Shown here in pieces: positions 50,308-58,897 of a stretch of DNA of 60,280 bases; position 1 is the first letter of the stretch, and every line of letters begins with the position of its first letter. Source of the stretch: Leptospirales bacterium (GTDB taxonomy: Bacteria > Spirochaetota > Leptospiria > Leptospirales > Leptonemataceae); the NCBI GenBank assembly GCA_019694655.1, contig JAIBBN010000016.1, positions 1-60,280 on the forward strand, written 5' to 3'. The notes under the pieces were generated by a model. The model saw nothing but the letters and a program-made list of their open reading frames with translations, was not told the origin of the DNA and ran no database searches. A program made the position numbers and the translations under genes.

Positions 50308-50320
50308 TGAACGGTGTTCA
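50308..50320. promoter_or_regulatory. Candidate TetR operator in front of the RND pump genes
   Basis: TGAAC-GGT-GTTCA is a perfect 5-bp inverted repeat with a 3-nt spacer in the short AT-rich gap between tetR and the adaptor gene. It lies 19 bp before the adaptor ATG. A related copy lies in front of tetR. The arrangement fits direct repression of the pump by TetR. Confidence 0.55.
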
Positions 50321-50339
50321 TTTTATATGTTATGTTTAT

Positions 50340-51020
50340 ATGCAGAACGTCGTTCGCGCCGGTTGCGGCGCCCTGGACCGCAGCCGGTCAATCTGGGCCT
50401 TCCTGCGCCCCGTCTGGGCGCCTGCCCTGCTGGCAATGTTTGCCTCTTGCGGCGGCAGCGCCGCGAAGGCTGAAACAGATGTCTGGAGATTGCGCTTCGC
50501 GACTCTGGCCGCGGTCACTGTCGCTCCCGCCCTTGCGGCAGTTGCCGAACCTGGATCGCCGGCCGGCGACGGATTGCGAAACTACCATCTGCATCTTGCA
50601 TTGCCGCCGGCGCTGGCCGGCGTCATCCGCCCTGGCGAAAGCGCCACGGCCACAGCGCCGCTGCTCAGCCGGCCTCGTATTCCAGCGCAGGTCCTTACAG
50701 CGACCGGCAGCCAGGCCGTGCTTCGCCTCCAGTTTCCGGCGCGCCTGATCGAGTACCTGACGCTCAGGATCAGCTTTCCGCATTTGAGCGTAGCGGGCGT
50801 CGCGGCGCCTATTGAGTCCATTTACGCTCCAGATGGTCGGCGCGCGTGGATTTTCGTATTGCGTGAAGGTAAACTGCGCCGCATTGGCGTCGAAGCTGTT
50901 GGCGAGGAGCTTCAGACCGGTCGCGTACTCCTGGTTGGCGACGTACGTGCTGGAGAGAAAGTTGCCGTGGAGCGAATCGATGCGCTGCTTGATGGCGACC
51001 GCGCCGAGGAGCGCCGATGA
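50340..51020 (+). CDS. Reduced RND adaptor (membrane fusion protein), lipoprotein
   Basis: A 226-residue protein with a lipoprotein signal (ALLAMFASC). Its last 80 residues match the membrane-proximal domain of RND adaptors: APIESIYAPDGRRAWIFVL, then GKLRRIGVEAVGEELQTG and VLLVGDVRAGEKVAV. Before that lies a possible beta-barrel part (LHLALPPALAGVIRPGESAT). The lipoyl halves (GxxVxxGxxL type) and the alpha-helical hairpin that normally occupy 100-200 residues are not visible, and the protein is only about 60 percent of usual adaptor length. It overlaps the pump gene by 4 bp (ATGA). It should sit in the periplasm on the pump. Confidence 0.75.
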   Translation: MQNVVRAGCGALDRSRSIWAFLRPVWAPALLAMFASCGGSAAKAETDVWRLRFATLAAVTVAPALAAVAEPGSPAGDGLRNYHLHLALPPALAGVIRPGESATATAPLLSRPRIPAQVLTATGSQAVLRLQFPARLIEYLTLRISFPHLSVAGVAAPIESIYAPDGRRAWIFVLREGKLRRIGVEAVGEELQTGRVLLVGDVRAGEKVAVERIDALLDGDRAEERR

Positions 51021-54000
51021 GCGCCGCACGCTGGATTGTTGATCAGCGCATGCTATTTCTGACGCTGACGGTCGCCCTTTCGCTGTCCGGGCTGCTTGCC
51101 TGGCGGAACATGCCCAAAGAGGAAGATCCTCGGCTCAAGGAACGCAACGGCTACCTGATCGTCATCTATCCCGGCGGCTCGCCCGCAGAGATTGAACGCC
51201 TGATCGTGCTGCCTGTAGAAGAGCAGTTTGCCGACATCAGCGACATCAAGAATCTGAGCGTGACGATTCGACGCGAAGCTGCCATCTTCACAATCGAGTT
51301 GCGCGATGCGCTAACCGAGGAGTCGGAGATCAATGAGGCGTGGCGGGACGTGCAGACTGCACTGGAAAAGGCCCGCGTCGATTTCCCTTCCGGCGCGCAG
51401 GCGCCAGAGCTCAATCGCTCGGTGCTGGATCTGGATTCGGTAGTACTCTCGTTGAGCGGCAGTGAAGACCGATTGCTACTGTATCGCTTCGCCCGCGAAT
51501 TGCAACGTCGTTTGCTGCGCAATCCGCTGATTTCCAATGTCCGCTTTTTTGGTCACCCAGAGCGCCTGCTGCGAGTGGACGTCGATGACCGTCAACTGGC
51601 TGCTCAGGGCCTAAACTACAACCAGCTGGCGCGCGCAATTTCAGGCTCGAACCGTGCATTGCCCGCAGGTGCGCTGCACATCCGCGATCTGCGTGTGGGC
51701 GTGAGCACCAATAGTTCTTTTGCCAGCCCCGAAGAGCTGGTTCGGTTGCCAGTGCCGCTGGCGAACGGCGAGGTGCGATTGCTGGGAAATTTCGCCCATG
51801 TTGCCTTGGGCGAACGAAAGCCATCGAGCACGATCGCCGCATACAATGACCATAGCGCCATTCTGGTCGGCGTCGTGGCCCGAAACAATATCGATTTGAT
51901 TGCAATGGGCCGCGCATTGCGTCAGGAGCTGGCGGTCTTTCGCGAGGAAATGAAACGGCAGCCCGAATACCGCGGGCTGGCAGTCGAGGAAATTGCAGCG
52001 CAACCTGACTATGTACGCCGCCGGCTTAGCGAATTGCTCGGCAATCTGGGGTTGAGCATGTTGATCGTGGCGGCCGTCGTCATCGTCGGTATGGGATTTC
52101 GCGCCGGCGCTCTGGCAGCGGCAATGGTGCCAGGCATCGCCCTCGTTGCATTGTTTCTCTACGCCAGCAGCGGAGGCGTGATGCACCAGATCGCAGTAGC
52201 CGCTTTTGTTCTATCCCTTGGCATCCTGATTGATAGCGTCATTGTAGTTACGGAGGCGGTGCAGGAGGGTCTTGATCGCGGACTGGCGCCGCTGGAGTCG
52301 GCGGCCGAAGCCGTGCAGCGTTTCGCTCTGCCGCTGGCCGCCTCCACAGGCACAACGGTGGCCGCATTCTTGCCCATGCTGGGCGCCACCGGAGGGACGG
52401 CCGATTTTACGCGCGCCATCCCGCTGATCGCCATGTTGACTCTGATAGTAAGTTATTGTATATCGATTGTGACGACGCCGCCGCTGGCCGCCAGAACGCT
52501 GCGCGCCGGCGGCGCCCGATCGTGGGCCTGGACCGGGCCAGTCGGACTGCGCCTGGGATCGCTTTCCTATTCTCGACCCTGGCGCACTCTGGTCGTTGCA
52601 TTTGGAGTTGTCTTGCTTGCGGTTGTCGGTTTCTCAGCGGTAAAGAAGCGCTTTTTCCCAGGCGCCGATCGCGATCAACTGGTCGTCGCCATCAACCTGA
52701 CTGAGGGAGCGCACATTGACGCTGCCATGAATATCGCTGACCGCATCGACCGAGAATTGCGCCGCGATACAGCGGTCACGGCAACGACGCGAATTGCCGG
52801 GCGCAGTCTGCCGCAGTTTTACTACAATCTGATACGCAGCCCGCAGAGTCCCCACGTCGCTCAAATTCTCGTTAGCCTGCGCCGCGCCGAAGATGCGCCG
52901 CGCATCGCTGCGCTGGCGCAAACTCTTGGCCGCCGACTGGCGCCGGAAGCGCTGGTTGTCGCTCGCCTTCTGGAACAGGGCCCGCCCTCGCCGGCGCCAG
53001 TTGAGATTCGACTGACCGGAGAAAGCCGGCGCGATCTGGCCGATGCCGTAGACCTGGTTCTTGGCGTTCTGCGCCAGACGCCAGCGGCAACCGCGGCGCG
53101 GCACGATATGGGTCCGGGCTCGTTAAGCCTCCGCTTCCAGATAGGCGACGCTAATGCACTGCAACGCGGTCTCAGTCGCGATGCAATCGCCGCTGCTGTT
53201 CTTGGACGTACGCGGGGTTTGCCGGCAGGAGACTTCCGCGGCGACGATGAATCTATTCCCATAGAAATCGGTTCGGTGGAAGGCGAAAACCTTTCGGCAA
53301 TACGTTTGAAGGAATCGTTCATAGCACGCACTGGCGACGCCAACCTGCGACTTTCTGATCTGGCGACGCCTGTCGTTGAACTTGAACCAGCTGTACTGAG
53401 TCGTCGCAATCGCCAGCCAACGGTCAGCGTGCTCGCTGAGCTGCGACCAGGCGCCACGGCGGCCGAGGCCCTGTCGCAATTTCGCGCCCGTTTGCAGGCA
53501 CAAGCCCTTCCAACTGGCGCTCGCATCAGCTACGGCGGCGAGGCGGAGCGCAGCGCCGAGGCTAACACGGCGATACTGAGGGCGCTGCCCGCCGGTCTTT
53601 CGCTTTTCTTTGTTTCGCTGCTTTTTGAATTCCGCTCAATCAAGAAGCTGTTGATCATTCTGGCAACGATTCCGCTGGCCATGGTTGGCGTAACCCCCGG
53701 GCTGCTGCTCAGCAGGCAGCCTTTTGGTTTCACTGCCTTGTTGGGGATGCTGGCACTGACTGGAATTGTAGTTAATAATGCTATATTGTTGCTCGATGCT
53801 CTTGATCGCTTTCGCCGCGACGATGGCATGGATCTCCGGAAGGCCATGGTTGCCGCAATACAGCGACGCATGCGACCAATTCTTTTGACCACGGCCACGA
53901 CCATTGCCGGACTGCTGCCGCTGGCCTTTACATCAGCCACGCTTTGGCCGCCTTTTGCCTGGTCATTGATGTCCGGACTGGCGCTGTCCACCGGGCTTAC

Positions 54001-55504
54001 TCTGGTCGTAATTCCGGCGCTTTACTCGCTACTGTTTCCGGATCGGTCCGGCGACACGACTCTGCCATCGACGCCAGTAACTTCGTATCTACGCAGCAGG
54101 CTGCGCGGCCGACTCTTTGCGTGGATCACTATGGCCGCCCTGGCCGCGCCGCTTGCCCTTGCTGCGCAGCCGCCCGTCCGATTGCTCGGCCTCGAAGAGA
54201 CCCTGCGGCTGGCGGCGCAGGCGCCGGCGGCTGTACAGGCCGCCGCGGAAGCGAAAGCTCGAGAATACGATGCCCAAAGTTTCCGTCGCAGTATCTATCT
54301 GCCACAGGTCGGCGTAGTGGCCGGAACAGAAATGCGCGATCGTCGCCTGACAGTCCGCACGCCCTTGCTGCCCTTGACCGGAGACTCAGGAGGACAGCGT
54401 CGCGTCGTTCCGCAGGCCGGCATTGAAATTACTCAGCCGCTCTACGATCCTGAGAATATGGACTACCGGGTATACGCCGTCGAATATCAGGCGAAAGCCG
54501 CGGCGCTTCGCGCCGAGCGTGCACGCCAGGAAGCTGTAGCTTCCGCCGCAACTGCCTACCTTGATGTGCTGGAGCTTGACGTTCATCGGAGCTCGCTGCA
54601 ACGTTTTGTGGAGAATCTGAATCGACGACGCAGCGAGGTAAGACGACTCTACGAGCTAGGCATGGTTTCGCAGTCCGATTTGTTGCGCCTGAAGATTGCC
54701 GTCGATGAAGCAAATCGCGCATTGCAAACGCTTGAACAAAAGCGCCCGGTTGCGTTACTGGCATTGGGTCGCAGCGTCGGGTTGGAAATGCCAGCGAACG
54801 CGGCAGGCCTTGATGCCGAATTGCCCGAACGCGCCAGTGTTCCGCTGGAAGGCGAGATCGTCGCAAGTCGAGAACGGCGCTACGATCTACAAGCCCTGGC
54901 TCTTCAAATTCGCGCTCGCGAACGCGAGCTCGAGGCTCTGCAGCTTCCCTTCTTGCCCTCGATTTTTGCTCGAGGTCAATGGGTTTATCAAGATAGCGGA
55001 CAGTTGACAACCAACAACTGGTTTTCCCTGTATCTTGGGCTGCGGCTGCCTATCTTTGAGTCCGCTACGCGCTCATCCCGTCGAAGCGCGGTGGAAAGCG
55101 AACTGCGCGGATTGCGGGCGCTGCAGGCTGACGCTGAACGCGCAGTTCGCATTCAGCTGGAGCTGGCCTGCGCTTCCTTAAGCGAACAGGAACGTGAAGT
55201 GGCCGGTCGTCGCCGGTCGGTAAGCAACGCACGGCAAACCGTTCTTATTGAATTGGAGCGCTATCGCAGCGGCCGATCCTCGCTGTCGACGCTGCTTGAA
55301 GCGGAAGAATTGCTGCGTACTCAAGAAGAAAAACTGGCCCTGGCGCCTCTCGCCTGGCGCCGCGCCTGGTTTGAGTATGCTCTGGCGCGCGGCGATCTGT
55401 CTGTGGCGCCTGACAATTCGCCGGAACCGACGACGACTGCGCCGCACGACTCCCAGACCAGGAACAGCAAAGGCCAATCAAACCAGCTGCACAGACGCAT
55501 TTGA
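51017..55504 (+). CDS. RND efflux pump fused to a TolC-type outer membrane factor
   Basis: A 1495-residue single reading frame. Residues 1 to about 1020 form a complete AcrB-type RND pump: helix 1, porter domain (YPGGSPAEIERLIVLPVEEQ), helices 2-6, a second periplasmic half and helices 8-12. Proton-relay positions differ from AcrB: Asp406-Ser407 in LGILIDSVIVV, and Asn920-Asn921 where AcrB has Lys940. Residues 1026-1050 look like a signal peptide: four Arg, then a hydrophobic run ending LALAA before Gln1051. From there to about 1470 is a full TolC/OMF protein with two coiled-coil repeats (for example PLYDPENMDYRVYAVEY and LPIFESATRSSRRSAVESEL). No in-frame ATG, GTG or TTG occurs between 53969 and 54131, so the OMF part lacks an independent start. 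Three pump and three OMF units per complex would match one-to-one. Whether signal peptidase cleaves the joint is open. Confidence 0.9.
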   Translation: MSAARWIVDQRMLFLTLTVALSLSGLLAWRNMPKEEDPRLKERNGYLIVIYPGGSPAEIERLIVLPVEEQFADISDIKNLSVTIRREAAIFTIELRDALTEESEINEAWRDVQTALEKARVDFPSGAQAPELNRSVLDLDSVVLSLSGSEDRLLLYRFARELQRRLLRNPLISNVRFFGHPERLLRVDVDDRQLAAQGLNYNQLARAISGSNRALPAGALHIRDLRVGVSTNSSFASPEELVRLPVPLANGEVRLLGNFAHVALGERKPSSTIAAYNDHSAILVGVVARNNIDLIAMGRALRQELAVFREEMKRQPEYRGLAVEEIAAQPDYVRRRLSELLGNLGLSMLIVAAVVIVGMGFRAGALAAAMVPGIALVALFLYASSGGVMHQIAVAAFVLSLGILIDSVIVVTEAVQEGLDRGLAPLESAAEAVQRFALPLAASTGTTVAAFLPMLGATGGTADFTRAIPLIAMLTLIVSYCISIVTTPPLAARTLRAGGARSWAWTGPVGLRLGSLSYSRPWRTLVVAFGVVLLAVVGFSAVKKRFFPGADRDQLVVAINLTEGAHIDAAMNIADRIDRELRRDTAVTATTRIAGRSLPQFYYNLIRSPQSPHVAQILVSLRRAEDAPRIAALAQTLGRRLAPEALVVARLLEQGPPSPAPVEIRLTGESRRDLADAVDLVLGVLRQTPAATAARHDMGPGSLSLRFQIGDANALQRGLSRDAIAAAVLGRTRGLPAGDFRGDDESIPIEIGSVEGENLSAIRLKESFIARTGDANLRLSDLATPVVELEPAVLSRRNRQPTVSVLAELRPGATAAEALSQFRARLQAQALPTGARISYGGEAERSAEANTAILRALPAGLSLFFVSLLFEFRSIKKLLIILATIPLAMVGVTPGLLLSRQPFGFTALLGMLALTGIVVNNAILLLDALDRFRRDDGMDLRKAMVAAIQRRMRPILLTTATTIAGLLPLAFTSATLWPPFAWSLMSGLALSTGLTLVVIPALYSLLFPDRSGDTTLPSTPVTSYLRSRLRGRLFAWITMAALAAPLALAAQPPVRLLGLEETLRLAAQAPAAVQAAAEAKAREYDAQSFRRSIYLPQVGVVAGTEMRDRRLTVRTPLLPLTGDSGGQRRVVPQAGIEITQPLYDPENMDYRVYAVEYQAKAAALRAERARQEAVASAATAYLDVLELDVHRSSLQRFVENLNRRRSEVRRLYELGMVSQSDLLRLKIAVDEANRALQTLEQKRPVALLALGRSVGLEMPANAAGLDAELPERASVPLEGEIVASRERRYDLQALALQIRARERELEALQLPFLPSIFARGQWVYQDSGQLTTNNWFSLYLGLRLPIFESATRSSRRSAVESELRGLRALQADAERAVRIQLELACASLSEQEREVAGRRRSVSNARQTVLIELERYRSGRSSLSTLLEAEELLRTQEEKLALAPLAWRRAWFEYALARGDLSVAPDNSPEPTTTAPHDSQTRNSKGQSNQLHRRI

Positions 55505-55556
55505 GAATGGAGTAAGCGTAGCGACTGACTGCGCAGTCACAGGGAGATTCTGAACG

Positions 55557-55991
55557 ATGAAAGCAAAACGATTGATTCAGGCGGCTTCAGTTGCCTACTT
55601 ATTGCTTGGCGTGCTGCACCTAATGGCGGAAGCCCTTCGCCCGGACGACGCGGCGCTCTTGCAGCTGCTGGCTGAGATGAGGGCTTTTCGTATCCAATTG
55701 CTTGGCGAGCACAATCTGCTTCAATTCCACACTGGATTCAGCATTATGATGGGGTTCTTGATGTTCACACTGGGCGCTCAAAGTTTCATTCTGGCAAATG
55801 CAATCGCCAGCGACGCGAAGGCATTGTGGGCAGCGACTATCTTCGCTTCGATTGCGCTAAGCATTTCGATCTTGTTTTTTCATCTGCTTGCCGACGGACT
55901 TTTGCTGCTATCGCTACTTTGCTTTTTCGCCGCGCTGATTTTAAGCAAAGCTAAGTCATCGCCTATGGGCTCTCCATCCAGCCAGACCTGA
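55557..55991 (+). CDS. Small four-helix membrane protein
   Basis: A 144-residue integral membrane protein with four predicted helices (AASVAYLLLGVLHLM, FSIMMGFLMFTLGA, WAATIFASIALSIS and LLLLSLLCFFAALIL). A conserved-looking loop EHNLLQFHTGFS follows helix 1. I do not recognise a function. It starts 53 bp after the RND-OMF gene with a good ribosome site (AGGGAGA), so it may belong to the same transcript. Confidence 0.7.
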   Translation: MKAKRLIQAASVAYLLLGVLHLMAEALRPDDAALLQLLAEMRAFRIQLLGEHNLLQFHTGFSIMMGFLMFTLGAQSFILANAIASDAKALWAATIFASIALSISILFFHLLADGLLLLSLLCFFAALILSKAKSSPMGSPSSQT

Positions 55992-56214
55992 AGAGAAGCC
56001 AGGAAACGGCGCGATCGGAGCATTCGATCTTGCGTCTGTGCAGTTGCGCCGTCAGCCCGCAACTGCCCATCGATTCGCATACTACCGCCCTCTTGTGCTA
56101 GCCGCGCGCGGCTCGAATCCAGCCATCCAATCGGCGAATGCATGCTCAGGATTTTCGTGGCGAACCTCGAACGATGGCAGGCAGGCTCAAGGTTGCCGGC
56201 AAGCTTCTTTCGCT
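55992..56214. other. Gap between convergent genes, with coding-like remnants
   Basis: No intact gene is seen. On the minus strand, one frame directly downstream of the SRPBCC gene reads NRLLKRKKLAGNLE, which resembles the usual end of such domains, so part of this gap may be the shifted end of that gene. No terminator with a T tract is visible. Confidence 0.4.
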
Positions 56215-57012
56215 TTAACAGACGATTGGCTTGAGCTCCCACCAGATCATGACCTGGGATCCGCCGTCCGTCGGATTCACTTCCCATCCTCCGCGCATCG
56301 ATTTTACCGGAAAGGGAAAGCCCGGGGCTTCCGCCAGGAAACGCACTGAAAAACTGCGGCCAGGAATATACTCAATGCATTCCTCCTGCCATTGTTGCCC
56401 GGCCTGATTCTCACAAGCGCGCACCGCGCCGACGCCGGGATCCCTGTCTTCGAGTAAGGTCGAATATTTAAGCGAAGGCATGTAGTTCTCAATCTTTCCC
56501 AAATCGCCAACGATCCGCCACATACGGTCTGCTGGCGCATTTGTTTCAACGACGATGCAATGACGATACTCGCCATTACGAGCGCTGCGATGTGCGCGGC
56601 CCGCCGCCCAGAGTTGCCAGAGACCAAATAGTTGCACGACGCCAGCCGTCGCCAGAACGAGGATGTTTCCCTGATTTGAAAATAGCTCAGGAACAGCCAC
56701 GAGCAGCGCCAGAGATCCGCCGACCCACAGGAAATCCGCAATACTGGCAAGCAATGCCCGCCAGGTAGAAACTCGCGGACGCAAAGCCTGAAAGAACAAT
56801 TCCACAGAAAAGAGCGCAGGGCCGGCGCCTACTACTCGGTAAATCAACGTCGCCTGAATGCCAAGCCAGGCGCCCGGCAAAGCCGGCTGCAAAAGCATCA
56901 GGGCAGCGGAAGCGAGCGAAAACAAGGCGTTGGCGGCCAGGGCAAGACGCAGCGGTGTAGCAGGTTTCCGGAGTATCTCCGGTTTGCGATCAAGAAAAAT
57001 CGGGCACAGCAA
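56215..57012 (-). CDS. Membrane protein with C-terminal SRPBCC domain, probably truncated
   Basis: A 265-residue protein with four membrane helices in the first 140 residues (for example LALAANALFSLASAALMLLQ and WVGGSLALLVAVP) followed by a polyketide-cyclase-like START domain (CIVVETNAPADRMWRIVGDL to VMIWWELKPIVC). The SRPBCC domain stops about 30 residues early; its normal C-terminal helix is absent in this frame but a plausible helix appears in another frame just downstream. A frameshift or natural truncation is therefore likely. The start is a TTG at 57012 and is uncertain. Confidence 0.65.
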   Translation of the reverse strand: MLCPIFLDRKPEILRKPATPLRLALAANALFSLASAALMLLQPALPGAWLGIQATLIYRVVGAGPALFSVELFFQALRPRVSTWRALLASIADFLWVGGSLALLVAVPELFSNQGNILVLATAGVVQLFGLWQLWAAGRAHRSARNGEYRHCIVVETNAPADRMWRIVGDLGKIENYMPSLKYSTLLEDRDPGVGAVRACENQAGQQWQEECIEYIPGRSFSVRFLAEAPGFPFPVKSMRGGWEVNPTDGGSQVMIWWELKPIVC

Positions 57013-57192
57013 TTCAAGGGAATCCGCTGAACTTGCATTGAATCCCGGCTAAGCATTGAAGTCTTAGTCGGGAAACTAACGAGCGCCGCACGGCTCGCCG
57101 ATCAATATTTCGCGGCAGCGGCGGGGAAAACTGCTGACAGACATCGAAAATACCATAACTTTAATCTCTGCTTAAAATAGAATTGCGCCGCC

Positions 57193-58815
57193 ATGTGCGA
57201 TCTCCCCCTGCTGGCGCATGGTACTATCCGCTTCGCATCGAGAATTTTTGTGAAGGTTCGTATTTTCTTGATCGTATCCTTGCCTCTAGCGGTCGGTCTG
57301 CTCCTGTCCGGCGTCGTAGCGGCAGATACGCCTGCGTCTGGCGGATACGTCCAGCCGCGCTTCACATATCAAAGCACAATTCCTCCCGAGCTGCTCCTGC
57401 CTGGGGTCTCTCCGGCTCAGGTGAACATCCAACGCTACTGGAACTATCGTGCGCGCCTGCGCAACGAGTTCGTAGCCTTCGACAACCAGCAAGGCAGCTG
57501 TTTGCCGGCGACGGGCATTCTCACCCTGCCCGATGGCCGTCGCTGGGCGACCTGGGGCGACGCGACCGCCAAGCTTGGCTGGTACATGGGCGCGCTGGCC
57601 ACAGAGCTCTATATGCTGGGTCATCCGCAGCAATACCCCGGCTTTGGCGGCGCCGGCGACGTCCACAACGCAACGCGAGAACTCTACTGCGCGCTGCTGG
57701 CGCTGGAACGACTGGATCGCTTTGGCGAGCAGGCGATGTGGAGCGACCATCCGATTCGCGTGGCCAACTATTACGGCGCAGCCGGTTATCAATGGCCGGA
57801 CACTCCTGGCTTTTTCATTCGCGATGACGTGACCGCCGCGACCGGAAAGAAGCTATCGCTGAGTTCCGGTCAGTCCGACTATACAGCCGCCTGGGGTCCG
57901 GATTTTGTGCTGCCGCCCGTCGCACGCGCCTCACAACAACGCAAGAACAAGGAGATGAGCCAGGATCAGGTTGTCCACTTGCTGATCGGTCTGGCGCTGA
58001 TTAAACAATACGCTCCTGCAGATCTTTCGTATAACAATAGCAATCTCCGCAACTGGGCGATTGCCAAGAGCGGACAGCTTGTCGCTTATCTCGATCGCGG
58101 CCATATCAATGCCGGCGAGATCTTCGGCGAGCCGATTCGCCAGAAGATCTACTGGCTCATTGAGGAGCCGGTGTCGCCCAAGCTGAACGCGCTGGGCATC
58201 TGCCCCTTCTGTGTGCGCTGGTTCAACCCTTACAGTCCTGTCGATGTCAACCACATGGACCTGGTCGAGCGCGGTCATGATGCGCGCGCCTTCGCCGGCG
58301 GTTTCAATCTGGCCGGGGCGTGGATCAACGGGCAAAGCCACCCAGTCAGCGCGACCAATGCTCGACTCTGGCAGCTTGCGGCCGTACCGACAACGCCGGA
58401 TAACATCCATATGGCCATGTCGCTGGCTGCCATTGGCCACGGCTGGGGAGCGCAGACCACAGCGCTGCTTTCCTCCCTGGCGCCAATTAACGATTTTTGC
58501 TTGTATCCGCTCTTGCATGGCCTCCTGCATGAGGGCGGGGCCCTGCCGCCGAATGTGGAATCCAAGATTGTGGCGATGTTGAGCGCGGCGCCCTATGGAG
58601 GAACCTCCGCCGACGGAACGCCCGGATGGAGTTCACAAAATCGTTTCATGCAGCCCAAGAAGGAGCATGACCAGAAGTCTCCTTTGCGCTGGACCTTCCA
58701 CGGCCTGGATTATATATTGCTTAACAACCTTTACTATCTGGCGCGGCCGGCGGCCTATACGGGCGTATCGCCTTCTGAACGCCCGGCAAGCATTCCTGAG
58801 ATCGCTCCGCTTTGA
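57193..58815 (+). CDS. Large secreted protein of unknown function
   Basis: A protein of up to 540 residues with a signal peptide (VRIFLIVSLPLAVGLLLSGVVA). The GTG at 57253 would give a more standard signal length than the ATG at 57193, and either is possible. The mature part is rich in Trp, Tyr and Gly and has long helical stretches with WGDATAKLGWYMGALATELY, RELYCALLALERLDRFGEQ and DQVVHLLIGLALIKQY. This suggests an alpha/alpha barrel of the kind seen in glycan-active enzymes, but I do not recognise the family. A Cys pair is present (GICPFC). A LamG-type lipoprotein gene follows. Confidence 0.75.
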   Translation: MCDLPLLAHGTIRFASRIFVKVRIFLIVSLPLAVGLLLSGVVAADTPASGGYVQPRFTYQSTIPPELLLPGVSPAQVNIQRYWNYRARLRNEFVAFDNQQGSCLPATGILTLPDGRRWATWGDATAKLGWYMGALATELYMLGHPQQYPGFGGAGDVHNATRELYCALLALERLDRFGEQAMWSDHPIRVANYYGAAGYQWPDTPGFFIRDDVTAATGKKLSLSSGQSDYTAAWGPDFVLPPVARASQQRKNKEMSQDQVVHLLIGLALIKQYAPADLSYNNSNLRNWAIAKSGQLVAYLDRGHINAGEIFGEPIRQKIYWLIEEPVSPKLNALGICPFCVRWFNPYSPVDVNHMDLVERGHDARAFAGGFNLAGAWINGQSHPVSATNARLWQLAAVPTTPDNIHMAMSLAAIGHGWGAQTTALLSSLAPINDFCLYPLLHGLLHEGGALPPNVESKIVAMLSAAPYGGTSADGTPGWSSQNRFMQPKKEHDQKSPLRWTFHGLDYILLNNLYYLARPAAYTGVSPSERPASIPEIAPL

Positions 58816-58897
58816 GGTTTGGCCGGGTTGCCCCCCGTTGGCCGGGCTCTGCTTGAACCGCGCGGCCATGCTGCCCGGCGAGGCGACCGAGAATCGT

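Noticed and set aside
56095-56130. A tRNA-like sequence GGCTCGAATCCAGCC
   Set aside because: It resembles a T-arm, but the T stem does not pair properly around the loop, and no acceptor, D or anticodon arms could be placed around it.
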